Below are positions 24,138 through 35,122 of a stretch of 64,000 nucleotides of DNA, piece by piece. Source of the stretch: Pelagibacteraceae bacterium (GTDB lineage Bacteria; Pseudomonadota; Alphaproteobacteria; HIMB59). The position numbers and the translations under genes are program-made. Numbering within the stretch: the stretch's first letter is position 1; the number at the start of each line of letters is the position of its first letter. A model generated the notes under the pieces. It was not told the DNA's origin. It was given only the letters and a program-made list of their open reading frames with translations, and made no database searches. Where the stretch lies: positions 372,001-436,000 of the forward strand of contig BOYI01000001.1 in the NCBI GenBank assembly GCA_019651435.1. Reading direction: 5' to 3'.

Positions 24138-24914
24138 TTATAATTTCAAAAACTGCTTGTGTGCTTTAGCAGATATGCTTGCTACCACATCGCCGTTAGA
24201 CTGAAAATTTAGTGATTTTCCATGCCAATCAGTAATTATTCCACCAGTTTCCTCAATAACATTTACTAAAGCTAAATAATCAAAGGGCTTCAGAAAAGAC
24301 TCTACTACAAACGGAATTCTTTTCTCAGCTAAAAGTCCATATTGAACACAGTCACCACCAAATGTGATGTATTGGGTTTTTTTTGCCAAGGATCTATATT
24401 TTTTATTTTTTGATGAGTCTTGATACGCAGTCATTCCCGATGTGCTAAAGAACAATTCTTTTAATGATTGATCTGAGGATACTTTTTTAAGTTTTTGATT
24501 ATTACAAAAAGCTCCATGGTTTTTAATCCCTATCCATCTTTTTTTTAATTGAGGGCAATTAATAATTCCAATAATTGGAGCTCCTTGATGACAAAGAGCT
24601 AAAAGCGTACCGTAATTTCCATTTCCATTAATAAAGTTTTTTGTTCCATCAATGGGATCGATAACCCATATAAATTCAGATCGAAGATTTTTATTTTGAT
24701 ATTCCTCACCATAAATTCCATGTTCAGGATATTTTTGACTAATTAGTTTTCTCAATGATCTCTCTACTTGCATATCAATTTTAGTAACTGGAGATCGGTC
24801 TATTTTAAAATTTACTTTTATTTTTGACGGGGTGTTTTGTTTGACTATTTTTTCTGAGACATTAATTAGTTTTTTGGCAAAATTTAAATAGGAATTTAAT
24901 TCACTCTTTCTCAT
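24138..24914 (-). CDS. Inositol monophosphatase family protein, histidinol-phosphatase-like
   Basis: 258 aa; YGEEY, WVIDPIDGTKNFINGN, PFDYLALVNVIEETGG. Confidence 0.85.
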   Translation of the reverse strand: MRKSELNSYLNFAKKLINVSEKIVKQNTPSKIKVNFKIDRSPVTKIDMQVERSLRKLISQKYPEHGIYGEEYQNKNLRSEFIWVIDPIDGTKNFINGNGNYGTLLALCHQGAPIIGIINCPQLKKRWIGIKNHGAFCNNQKLKKVSSDQSLKELFFSTSGMTAYQDSSKNKKYRSLAKKTQYITFGGDCVQYGLLAEKRIPFVVESFLKPFDYLALVNVIEETGGIITDWHGKSLNFQSNGDVVASISAKAHKQFLKL

Positions 24915-24957
24915 TTTATTTGAATATATAGAAAAACATCATGACTACTATTTATAA

Positions 24958-25593
24958 TTAATGAATATTATTTGTTAATTTCTGAAAAATAAGTTCAAAA
25001 TTTTCTGAAGTTTGTGCACCATTAATTACTATTTGTTTATTAACTATAAAAGTTGGAACACTGTTAATGCCCATTTTTCTAGCCTGAATTTCTTCATTTG
25101 CTAAAGGCTCAATGTTTTCTTGATCGGATAAGTAATTTTTAAATTCATCTTCATCGATTGAGTGACTGACGGCTATACTTAGTAGAATATTAGGATTTCC
25201 AATATCCTCACCTCTGATGAAATAAGCCTCAAATAAATCATTTAAAACATCTTGTTGAATATTTTGTTTATAAGCTAGGGCTAGCAGACGATGAGAATTA
25301 AACGAATTTGGGGTAACCTCAATAGAGTCAAAATTAAAATCAATTCCCTCTTTTTTACCCTCTTCAAAAATATTGTCATAAATAGTTTTAGCTGCATCAG
25401 CACTTCCAAATTTTGAAACTAAATATTCTTGTCGATCCATGCCATCTGGTGGCATTCCAGGATTTAACTGAAAAGGTCTCCAAGTTTGTTTAATTTCAAG
25501 GTGAGAATGTTTTTCAATAGCTTTTTCAAGGCGTTTTTTTCCAATGTAACACCATGGGCACACAGTATCTGAGAAAATATCTAACTCTATCAT
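24958..25593 (-). CDS. DsbA family oxidoreductase (FrnE-like)
   Basis: 211 aa; DIFSDTVCPWCYIGKKRLEKAI, GINSVPTFIVNKQIVINGAQ. Confidence 0.9.
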   Translation of the reverse strand: MIELDIFSDTVCPWCYIGKKRLEKAIEKHSHLEIKQTWRPFQLNPGMPPDGMDRQEYLVSKFGSADAAKTIYDNIFEEGKKEGIDFNFDSIEVTPNSFNSHRLLALAYKQNIQQDVLNDLFEAYFIRGEDIGNPNILLSIAVSHSIDEDEFKNYLSDQENIEPLANEEIQARKMGINSVPTFIVNKQIVINGAQTSENFELIFQKLTNNIH

Positions 25594-25674
25594 TTTGCAA
25601 ATTATAACAGTGATGTCATAAAATCATAATAAATACCAATATAATGTCTTATAATGACTTTGGAGGTATAAGGT

Positions 25675-26001
25675 ATGAAAAAATTTTTTGTATTAGCAAG
25701 ATACACACCGGATTTTTTTGAAGCTTTAATAAAAGATCCAAGTTCAGATAGAAGAGAACACACTCGTAGATTGGTTGAGATAGCAGGAAGTAAAATGCTT
25801 GATTACTCTCTTACTAGAGGTGAGTTTGATTTTGTTGTAGTACAAGAGGCACCTGACTTTGAAACTCTTGCGGCAATAAAAATTGCTGTAGAGTCAACAG
25901 GTATGGTAACAGATTTTATAATTTTGGAGGATATTGACTTGAATGCTATAGCAAGTAAGTCCAGCAAAATTTTAGAGTCCTTTAAGGCACCAGGAGAATA
26001 A
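25675..26001 (+). CDS. GYD domain-containing protein
   Basis: 108 aa; RYTPDFFEALI...AGSKMLDYSLTRGEFDFVVVQEAPDFETLAAIKIAVESTG. Confidence 0.75.
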   Translation: MKKFFVLARYTPDFFEALIKDPSSDRREHTRRLVEIAGSKMLDYSLTRGEFDFVVVQEAPDFETLAAIKIAVESTGMVTDFIILEDIDLNAIASKSSKILESFKAPGE

Positions 26002-26003
26002 AA

Positions 26004-26411
26004 ATGATTGAAAATTTTAATGGAATTTTTTATTTAATTATTTTTTTAGTTATATTGGCAATGAATACTTTTTATGGTTTCAATTGCCTATTCAATACTC
26101 AAAAATTTTTAGAAAAATATGAAGTTGATATATCTGCTTCTTTCTTTTGTCGTTTTGCAGGAGGAGTGATAATGGGAGCGGTATTAATGCAACTATATAT
26201 TCTTTTTAGAGGAACAGAAGCCACTTGGGCATTTTTCAATTTCATGTTCATCATGATGACCTTAATTGCAGGAGCTTCCTTCTATGGATTTGAAATAGAT
26301 AAGCTTGGATTAACGAAGGGATCTAGTAGAGAGGGTTATATATCTACTGGTGTATTAGCAATTCTTTGGGCTATTCTTTGTTTTGGTCTGGCGGATAAAA
26401 TTTATATTTAA
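26004..26411 (+). CDS. Small integral membrane protein of unknown function
   Basis: 135 aa, about 4 hydrophobic segments, 2 nt after the GYD gene. Confidence 0.65.
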   Translation: MIENFNGIFYLIIFLVILAMNTFYGFNCLFNTQKFLEKYEVDISASFFCRFAGGVIMGAVLMQLYILFRGTEATWAFFNFMFIMMTLIAGASFYGFEIDKLGLTKGSSREGYISTGVLAILWAILCFGLADKIYI

Positions 26412-27257
26412 CGGTTTTTGATAAAATAAATAAATATCAAAGAGGTTAAATACATAATTAAACTATATGTGGCGGCGGGTATAATATAAAGCCCGCCCCC
26501 AAAAACTGTAGTTCCTACAAAGATGGCAAGAGTTCCATTTTGTAACCCACATTCAATTGCGATTGCTTTTTTTTGAGAAATTCCCGTTCCAAAAAATCCC
26601 GACCAATAAAATGCAATTAACATCATTAAAATATTCAAAGTAAGGACCACTAGACCTGTTTGCGCAAAATAGCTAACTACATTTTCTCTTTCAGCTAAAA
26701 TGGCACCCAGTAGGACTAAAACAAATAACAGTGTTGAGATAAATCTAGCAGATTTTTCTATTTTCAAGGTTAGACTATTTAAAAAAGACCTCACTCCCAT
26801 TCCCAAAAGAACAGGTAGAGTTACTATTAAAAACATACTCAATGCTATACCTGTAAGAGAAATAGACTCTGGTAAACTAGAGTCTCCAATCAATCCAATT
26901 GATATAGCAAGAACGATTGGACACACTTACCGCACTCAATAAACTCATTACCGCAGTCAGAGATACAGAAAGCGCAACATCTCCTTTTGCAAAAAATGTT
27001 AATATATTAGATGTAACACCACCTGGTGCTGCTGCTATTAGCATTACCCCAATTGCAATTTCAATGGGTAGGGGCCAAATGATTACCAATACCAAACCAA
27101 CTATTGGAAGAAAAATAAGTTGACTAACAAGTCCAACTAGGAAATTTTTTGGTTTTTTAAATACATTTGAAAAATCAGAAATTGATAAGCCCAGACCTAA
27201 GGTAAACATAATAAAGGCTAGAGCTAGAGGTAGAATCACATCAGTTACAAAATTCAT
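26408..27257 (-). CDS. Bile acid:sodium symporter family protein (frameshift near 26900)
   Basis: FIMFTLGLGLSISDF, MLIAAAPGGVTSNILTFFAKGDVALSVSLTA, IAIECGLQNGTLAIFVG across two ORFs. Confidence 0.9.
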
Positions 27258-27287
27258 AACAAAACCTTAACAAATATTTCCAATATT

Positions 27288-28225
27288 TTATATTTCATAT
27301 CCTTTGACTTTTTCCTCATCATCTACTAATTCCTCCGGAAACCCAGGAGCCCTAAAGTCAGTTTCATATTTATCTTCAAGCCTTTTTACTACCATTGAGG
27401 ACCAAGCACGACTGCCATACTTCTCTTTTGCGTCTTTAATAATACTTAGAACAAGAGGAGAGATCTCTAAATCAATATCAAGTTTTTCTGCTAAACTCTC
27501 AAAAAGCCCAACATCCTTCTCAACTAAATCCATAGTAAAATTAATATTATAAGATCCATTTAAAATTACCTGACTCTCTGTTTCATGTACAAAAGAGTTT
27601 CCTGATGATGCAGCTATACCCTTAAAGGCTTTATTGAGGTCTAGTCCTGATTTTTGGCTATTGTCCAAGCCTCTCCCAAAGATACAAGATGAACTGTTGC
27701 TAAATAATTAGTAATGACTTTAAGGATAGATGCAGAACCAAAATCACCAACATGAAGAATTCTTCTTCCAAGACAGCTTAAAACAGGAAGTGCTTTTTCA
27801 AAACCCTCCCTTTTTCCACCAACAAATATAGAGATATTTCCCGTAGCTGCACGATGACAACCACCACTCACTGGTGCTTCAAGTGCAATTGCTTTTACTT
27901 TCTATAAGTAAAGCATGTTTTTTAGTTGATCTTCATCAGTTGTGCTCATCTCCATCCAAATTTGATTTTCTTTAATGTATGCTGCAATGCCTTTTGAGGA
28001 CTCAATTACTTCATTACATGCTTCAGGTGATGGTAGACATGTTATTAGAATATCATTGTTGGATACTAACTGCTCGATCGATGATGCAACCTTTGTACCT
28101 TTGTTTTTAAATTGATTTAATACTTCATTGTCTTTGTCAAAGACCGTTAAATCAAAATTATTATTAAATAAATTGCTTGCTAGTTTGCCGCCAACATTAC
28201 CTAAACCAATGAAACCAATTCTCAT
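27288..28225 (-). CDS. 3-hydroxyisobutyrate dehydrogenase-like beta-hydroxyacid dehydrogenase (frameshifted)
   Basis: MRIGFIGLGNVGGKLASNL, ITCLPSPEACNEV, MSTTDEDQL, GSASILKVITNYLATVHLVSLGEA across three ORFs. Confidence 0.85.
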
Positions 28226-28306
28226 AATTAACCCCTCATCAAAATTAACCAAATTATTTTAATCCTATTTTTTAATATAAATAACTATGATTTTTAATAA
28301 GATTAA

Positions 28307-28777
28307 GTGATGTCAATTTATTTAAGAACTGAACCAATTATTTCAGACTGGACAGACTACAATGGGCACATGAATCTGGCTTTTTATATTCACTTATTTG
28401 ATCAAGGTTGGGATGTTTTATTAGACAGATTTGAAATGGGTGGGGAGTCTGCCAAAATACAAAAAAGATCTACTTTTGCCGTTGAGTCTCATACAAAGTA
28501 TATCAAAGAGGTCAAAGAGGGAGATTTAGTTGATATCAATCTTTTATTTCTTGATCGAGACAAAAAACGATTTGTTTACCAACTTGAGATAGTCAATAAA
28601 AATGGTGATTATAGGGCAGCTACAACTGAGGTCTGCTCAGTCTATGTTAACCTTGATATTAGAAGAGTAACTGAAATTGAACCTCATAAATTAAAATTAG
28701 TCGATGACTTTATTGAGGAAAATAAAAATAACTTTACCCCTATAGAATTTTATTTAAACGATAAATTAAAAAAATAA
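28307..28777 (+). CDS. Hotdog-fold thioesterase
   Basis: 156 aa; ISDWTDYNGHMNLAFYIHLFDQGWD. Confidence 0.75.
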   Translation: MMSIYLRTEPIISDWTDYNGHMNLAFYIHLFDQGWDVLLDRFEMGGESAKIQKRSTFAVESHTKYIKEVKEGDLVDINLLFLDRDKKRFVYQLEIVNKNGDYRAATTEVCSVYVNLDIRRVTEIEPHKLKLVDDFIEENKNNFTPIEFYLNDKLKK

Positions 28778-28780
28778 ATA

Positions 28781-29509
28781 ATGATTTCTGATTATAGACA
28801 GGAATGTGAAGATCTAGCAGCCGCATTTCAATGGACAGCTAAAATAAACATGCATGAAGCAGTAGCTAACCATTTTAGTTTAGCTGTCGGAGACGGCACT
28901 TCTTTTTTGATAAATCCAAATCAAAAACACTTTAGTTTAATTACAGCTTCCGACATTTTACTTTTAAAGACAGACGAAGATCCCTTTAAATTACAAAATG
29001 CCCCAGATCCAACTGCTTGGGGTTTGCATAGCTCTCTTCATAAATTCGTACCCCATGCAAAATGTGTAATACATGTTCATTCTATTTATTCAACTGTGCT
29101 TGCTTCTTTAAAAGATAGTTATTTAAAACCAATTGATCAAAATACAGCCTTATTTTTTAATCGCATGATTGTAGATGAGAATTTTGGTGGCCTAGCTTTT
29201 GAAGAAGAAGGTGAAAGATGCTCCAAATTGTTTTCAGATCCTAAAATTAAAGTCATGGTGATGGGTAATCATGGCTTATTAGTGTTGGGTGATAATATTC
29301 CTGATGCTTTTAATAGAATGTATTATTTTGAACGTGCTGCTGAAACATACATAAAAGCACTTCAAACAAATCAAGAACTTAGAATATTATCTAATGCTAT
29401 AGCTGAAAAAACTGCATCCGAATTAGAGGAGTATCCCAGTCAAGCTGAGTCTCATTTTAGAGATATAAAAGAAATATTAATTAAAGAGGGTAGTAACTTT
29501 AAAAATTAA
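28781..29509 (+). CDS. Class II aldolase/adducin family protein
   Basis: 242 aa; AVANHFSLAV, HVHSIYSTVLA, VMGNHGLLVLGDNIPDAFNRMYYFERAAETYI. Confidence 0.9.
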   Translation: MISDYRQECEDLAAAFQWTAKINMHEAVANHFSLAVGDGTSFLINPNQKHFSLITASDILLLKTDEDPFKLQNAPDPTAWGLHSSLHKFVPHAKCVIHVHSIYSTVLASLKDSYLKPIDQNTALFFNRMIVDENFGGLAFEEEGERCSKLFSDPKIKVMVMGNHGLLVLGDNIPDAFNRMYYFERAAETYIKALQTNQELRILSNAIAEKTASELEEYPSQAESHFRDIKEILIKEGSNFKN

Positions 29510-29612
29510 ACTCAAAAAAATTTAAAAAAATTATTCACATTTTATAAACAGAAAAATTTTTTTACCTTTAGTTTTTATTGTTTGTAATTTTAAAGTATTT
29601 TAATATTAAAAA

Positions 29613-29722
29613 TGTAGAGGGGAGGAAACTTCCCAAAACAAAGAAGAGGGCCAGACTTGTAGAGGCTAGGAAGAAGGAAACTGAAACTTAGTCGAGACAG
29701 TCTAGGCTCTTTTCCTTTTTTT
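29613..29722 (+). ncRNA. Candidate structured small RNA ending in a terminator-like helix and T7 tract
   Basis: Hairpin GGGAGGAAACTTCCC (29620-29634), then a 15-bp helix GAAGAGGGCCAGACT (29643-29657) with AGTCTAGGCTCTTTTC (29699-29714; one bulged A, two GU in coding letters), followed by T7; high GC against an AT-rich flank. Confidence 0.4.
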
Positions 29723-30328
29723 GCTCAATAAAACTATTCTTATTTTCACTTTAGTTCCAAAATCTTTGTTCTTTGGTAAATAGTTAACAGGTTTTGATTT
29801 ATAAATTATTTCAAATTTATCGTCATTTAATTTTAAGAACTCGTCAAAATTAAATTTCCTCCAAATATCAACCCTATGTGTAAAAATAAAATATCCTTTA
29901 TTCTTTAAATAATTATATACACGTTTAAAAAGTAATTGATAATTAGCACAATAAGTCATCCCACCTATTAGACTGACAACATTGTAATTGTCATCTGATT
30001 TAATATTTTTCTCGAAGCTTGATAGGTATAAATTTCTATAAAGACCTTTTTGTAGTGAGATATTCATAATTTTTTTTGAAATATCAGTTCCATCACAAAT
30101 AATAGTAGGAAAAATTTTTCTTATTTCTTGAGCGAAAAGTCCTGTTCCACAAGCTAAATCTAGGAGGTATTTAGGCTTATTTTCTAAATATTTTTTTAAA
30201 ATTAATGCAGCCTGTCTAGGCGCTTTATAATTCCATTGATTAAGAGATTTGTCATAAGTATTGGACCATTCATCATAAAAATTTCTAATTTCTTTGCTAT
30301 TACCAATACCTTTTAGTAATTTCCCCAT
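29702..30328 (-). CDS. Class I SAM-dependent methyltransferase
   Basis: 208 aa; YDEWSNTYDKSLNQWNY, LLDLACGTGLFAQEI, DGTDIS. Confidence 0.85.
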   Translation of the reverse strand: MGKLLKGIGNSKEIRNFYDEWSNTYDKSLNQWNYKAPRQAALILKKYLENKPKYLLDLACGTGLFAQEIRKIFPTIICDGTDISKKIMNISLQKGLYRNLYLSSFEKNIKSDDNYNVVSLIGGMTYCANYQLLFKRVYNYLKNKGYFIFTHRVDIWRKFNFDEFLKLNDDKFEIIYKSKPVNYLPKNKDFGTKVKIRIVLLSKKRKRA

Positions 30329-30335
30329 ATAAATT

Positions 30336-31752
30336 TTATCTCATTACAAAAGGATTTTTCATCGGTTCATCAGATGTATTAATCCATGTTGTCTTGGTTC
30401 TTGTGTAATCTAAAATGATTGTTTACCTGCTTCTCTAGCATAGCCAGATTGGTTGAACCCTCCAAAGCAGCAATAGGAGATATAACTCTGTAGGTATTTA
30501 TCCAGCAAATACCTGCTTTAATTTCTTTTGATACTGATGTGCTCTGATAAATCTTTAGTAAATAAACCAGAACCTAAACCGTATTCTGAGTCATTGGCTA
30601 AGTCTATAGCATCCTTTCTGTCAAACTCTATTAATGATATACAGGTCCAAACATTTCTATTTTTAATGTTTCTATATCTCGGTGAGGCAGTAAATTAAGG
30701 TAGGTTCAAAATAGTTCCTTCTTTTCAATTTTTTCCCACCAAAAATTATTTCTGCTCCTTGGGATACTGACTTATTGATAGTATTTTCTATGATTTCAAT
30801 CTGTTTACTTGTACATAAAGGCCCTAAGTTAGTCTTAGGGTCTAAAGGATTTCCAACAATGATATTTTCACTTTTTTGCTTAATTAATCTTTTAACTTTG
30901 AAGATATGTTTTTGAACGATAACTCTACTGCCTGCAACACATGATTGACCTGAGGCCCCAAAATTTCCTGCAATAATTCCATTTGCAGCACTTTCAATAT
31001 CTGCATCATCAAAAATGACAAGAGGTGATTTTCCTCCTAGCTCCAAGTTAGTGGCAGCAAAATTATTAGCTGAATTTTTAATTATTTTTTTGCAGTTTCT
31101 GTCCCTCCAGTAAAAGCAATACGATCTATTCCTGGATGAGAAGTTAAAGGGATAGCACAGTTATCGCTATCCCAGTAACGATAGACACGACACCCTTAGG
31201 AAAACCTGCTTGATCAATTAATTTTGCTAGTTCAAAAAGTGAACATGGTGCAATTTCAGAAGCTTTTATGATAACGCTACATCCAGCAGCAAGAGCAGGG
31301 GCTAATTTTGTGGCTGTAAGAAACATTTGAGCATTCCAAGGGACTATAGCTGCCACAACCCCAATAGGATGGTGAGTTGTATAAACATGCATATTTTGCT
31401 TATCAATAGGTAAGGTAGAACCCTCAATTTTATCGGCCATGCCAGCAAAATATCTGTAATATTCTGAGACATACTTCGTTTGAGATACTGTTTCTGCAAG
31501 AAGCTTACCACTATCCTGGGCTTCAATATTTCCAATATTATCGGCATTGTTTTCTATTAAGTCGCTAACCTAAAAGAAGTTTCCCCGATTGCTAGCAGTC
31601 ATAGATTTCCAAGATTGGTTATTCAAAGCATCTTTTGCAGACTGCACAGCTAAGTCGATATCCTTTTCACTAGCACAATCAAAAGAAGCCCAAGTCTGAT
31701 TATTATGAGGGTTTTGTGAGTGCATAATTTGGTTAGTGGAACCGATCTCCAT
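30336..31752 (-). CDS. Aldehyde dehydrogenase (multiple frameshifts)
   Basis: AIVPWNAQMFLTATKLAPALAAGCSVIIK, MELGGKSPLVIFDDADIE, NFGASGQSCVAGSRV; tail ends at TAA 30336-30338. Confidence 0.85.
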
Positions 31753-31791
31753 TCACCATTTATATAAAGTTGAAAATGATTATCTAATTTT

Positions 31792-32830
31792 TCATGATGA
31801 AAATTTTGGCATTACGTCTGTAATAAATTTATCTAAAAATCTTTCTTATCATCAATGCTTAAATGTGAGTCAATCCAAATTGAATATTCATCAAAACCTA
31901 AATCTTCATAGCGTTTAACATTATCAATAACCTCTTGTAAGGTACCTATGTTTTGATTTTTCGCATTTCTTTTGGTGAGTACATCTCATTATTATCAATT
32001 TCTTCTTGTGTTAATGGATCAAGCGTTCCTTGAACTACTTTTCTAGAATTTTTAAACCATGCACCAAAGTTATTATAAAATTTAGAGACTGCTATAGCTC
32101 CTTTTTCAATTTCAGTTTCATTATTTCCAATATAGCAGTGGTTCAACATCATAGATAGACAATTAGTATTTTTAGGAAATTTTTTACAAGTTTCATCAAA
32201 TATATTTTTTAAACGGATAATTTCATCAAGACCTTTCCACAGAGGTGTAACTTGGACATGCCAGTTATTTGTTACAGCAAATTCATGACTATTAGGATCT
32301 CTTGCAGCTATCCATATAGGAGGACCATTCTTTTGGAGAGGCTTAGGTATTGATGTACTACTTGGAAATTGAAAATACTTGCCTTGATGAGAGTAATCCC
32401 CCTTGCCATAATTTTTCCAAAGTAGGTACAATTTCTCTCATTCTCATTCCAGCTTCCATTGCATCCATTCCAGGAATTATTCTGTCGTATTCATAAAGAT
32501 AGGCTCCTCTGGCTAATCCTAGCTCTAAACGACCATTTGATAAAACATCTGTCATTGCCGCCTCACCTGCAAGTTTTAGAGGATGCCAAAAGGGGACTAT
32601 AAGTGTTCCAGTTCCAAGTTTAATTTTTTTAGTGTATCGACATAAATCAGCGATGGTAATAAAGGGTTAGGGGCAATAGCATAATTCATTGCATGATGTT
32701 CACCAGTCCATATGGCTCTCATTTCACTTTGGTCAGCCATTTGACAAAGTTCAATAAAATCCTCATACAGTTTGGTATAAGATTGTTCAGGATTATCTCT
32801 AATCATATGAACAAATAATGAAAACTTCAT
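31792..32830 (-). CDS. LLM-class flavin-dependent oxidoreductase (frameshifts)
   Basis: MRAIWTGEHHAMNYAIAPNPLL, GRLELGLARGAY, IWIAARDPNSHEFAV; C-term LDKFITDVMPKFSS. Confidence 0.85.
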
Positions 32831-32850
32831 GGCACCTTACTTCTTTCTAT

Positions 32851-33648
32851 TTACTGTAAACCTTTAATAAAATTTATTAAATGTAAATTACATTGTTTAG
32901 CATGAGTTAATGGCACCACATGTCTAGCACCTTTAATTACGCATAATTATGATCATTAATTTTAGCTAGTTTTTACTCATTGAAGGTGTTGAGTTTAAAT
33001 CTTTTTCACCAGTGATATAGAGCATAGGAACTTTAATATTTTTAATCATTTTTGTGGAATTTCCATCTAGTTTTGAAAAAAGATCATAGGCATTAGCATA
33101 ACCTTCAAAATTATTTTTATTAAGTAATAGAAATTTTTTTGATGAATTTTGCATGATTATTCATTTTAAGAGATTTTGATTTTCCAAACCATCGCTCAAT
33201 AAGTTTATTAACTAATGTTTCTTCATTAGGTTTTTCTTTAATCTCTTTTGCTCTTTTTGAACTTTTCTTAAAGCATCTTTAGATCCTTTTGTAAACTGAA
33301 GAAATAGCTATTCCTGATTTTAAAATATTGGGATTATTTCCAGCAATTTCTATAGTAATCAAAGCCCCTAAGAGTGACCTCATTAAAAGGTTTATAGATA
33401 TCAAGTAATTTTATAAATTTTGTAATTTCTGAGCAAAACCTTTCAGTGTAAGTTTTTTTGAGATAAAAATTTACTTTGACCATGTCCAGGAAGATCTAAG
33501 GAATAAATTGTATAATTTTTTTAAAATTTTAATTTGCTCTATCCAACTTTCTGATCTTAAGCCGAGACCATGAATTAAAATTACAGCTGGACCTTTGCCG
33601 GTTTGTAATATGCAATTCCGTTTTTGGATTTATTTTTTGCTGGATCAT
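32851..33648 (-). CDS. Alpha/beta hydrolase (multiple frameshifts)
   Basis: NGIAYYKTGKGPAVILIHGLGLRSESW (joined frames), VPMLYITGEKDLNSTPSMS, C-term AKQCNLHLINFIKGLQ. Confidence 0.7.
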
Positions 33649-34253
33649 CGATATCATTTCCAAGTTCTTTTAAATCTTGATATCGATCTCCAATTCTATG
33701 ATGAGGACGACCTCCATTTGCACCGCCTAAAGCAATAACTATTTCATTAGCTGCTGGGCTATCAGATATTGCGAATTGGATAGTATGATAATGAGATCTT
33801 CTTCCTGGATCGTGTTTATCCATCAAGGTATCATAATAGGACCATTGGCAGGAGCTCTGTATTAGTAAAGACTAAATAAGATTTAGCTCCAACGGCATTT
33901 CTATAAAAATTTCCAAATCTTAAGGTATGAGTAAACTGCTGATCCATGTTCGATTTCTCCTTCGGTTCCAACTACTGCAGCTTTTCCATAAGCTTCAATA
34001 TTATCAGGTCCTCCAGCAAGTTTTAAAATTCTCTCTGAGAGTTTTTCACCTAAAATAGGAGCAAGGCATGAATCTCCTGGCTTTAAATCTTCAATATACC
34101 TTCCAGCCCAAGGGTTAGTAATGACAGCAGCAACAGCAATATATGTAGAGGATTATTAGCTTCTTTAAATCCCTCTATATGTATTTCTTCAGAATAATCT
34201 ACAAATTTTCTAATTCTCTAAGGCCATGATTTTTAATTAAATACTAGTTTCAT
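33620..34253 (-). CDS. AA_synth (DUF1185)-like protein (multiple frameshifts)
   Basis: Joined frames: AAVITNPWAGRYIEDL...GPDNIEAYGKAAVVGTEGEIEHGSAV...ANEIVIALGGANGGRPHHRIGD, matching the remembered family pattern. Confidence 0.65.
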
Positions 34254-34277
34254 AGATAATTATATAGCTATTTGAAA

Positions 34278-34352
34278 TGGTGCCGCCGAGAAGAATTGAA
34301 CTTCCGACCCCACCCTTACCAAGGGTGTGCTCTACCACTGAGCTACGGCGGC
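34278..34352 (-). tRNA. tRNA-Thr(GGU), CCA encoded
   Basis: Cloverleaf GCCGCCGTAGCTCAGTGGTAGAGCACACCCTTGGTAAGGGTG...CGGCGGCACCA; anticodon GGT. Confidence 0.95.
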
Positions 34353-34616
34353 ATACTTAAAAAACAATATATTTATATAGCTTTTAACAACTTACAATTT
34401 TAAAAAAAAATTTTATTAGTTTTCACTTTCCTTTAAATATTAACAAAAAAAAAATAGTAGCTAAAATGATTAGTGATATCGTCATATCAACCCATAAGGT
34501 GCCCGTAAACATTTTAAATAATTTTCTTTTTTTTATAACTTAAAATAGGAATTAATAACTTTAGTAGCTAGGAAATTTATCATTTAATCTACTTGAAAAT
34601 TAATATTTTGATTTTA

Positions 34617-35020
34617 TTCCGGGCACTCATCCATAAGATCATACATTGCATTCTCAAATCTTGAGATATCAACTAAAATTGGAAATGTCATAAATGACCC
34701 TTTCCCCCATTTATTCCAAAATCCAAAAACCCCTTCAGTTACATCTTCACCATATTCATCATAGCATAAACTTCTTGTAAACCGATTTCTCCATCTAACA
34801 TAAAATATTCTCTTCCATCATCTCAACTTGACTAGCAGCAAAATTTCCCAAAAAAGCTTATCAAAATCATAAATAGCAATTAAACTCATCCCCATGAAAT
34901 CTTGTAAGTATGTAATTAGCATCCATCTTTTTCATATTCTGTGGCTACAGCATCCCAGCCATAATCACCACCAAGCAAAAAACCCCAGGGCTTCATGAAT
35001 AATTTGATTATTAGGTTTGC
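34617..35020 (-). pseudogene. Frame-disrupted ORF of unknown function
   Basis: Coding-like pieces in shifting minus frames (e.g. PILVDISRFENAMYDLMDECPE); no ORF of 60 aa or more. Confidence 0.3.
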
Positions 35021-35122
35021 TATAAGAAATTGATATATTTGTAAAAATAAAAAAAAAAAAAAGAAAGCAGATAATCTTTTAAACTTTAAATTTATTTTAA
35101 TTTATTCAGGAGTTAAGTCTAC

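Noticed and set aside
27288-29509. Beta-hydroxyacid dehydrogenase near class II aldolase, similar to the LtnD/DtnK/OtnC four-carbon acid sugar pathway
   Set aside because: No DtnK-type kinase is present, the dehydrogenase is on the opposite strand, and a thioesterase lies between; the pathway claim is not supported
29600-29725. RNase P RNA (GAGGAAA-like sequence)
   Set aside because: Only about 110 nt and lacking the GAGGAAAGTCCGGGCTCC and ACAGAA signatures expected of bacterial RNase P RNA
34278-34352. tRNA-Thr as a proven island attachment site
   Set aside because: No integrase and no duplicate of the tRNA 3' end seen in the window; kept only as a possibility in the cluster finding
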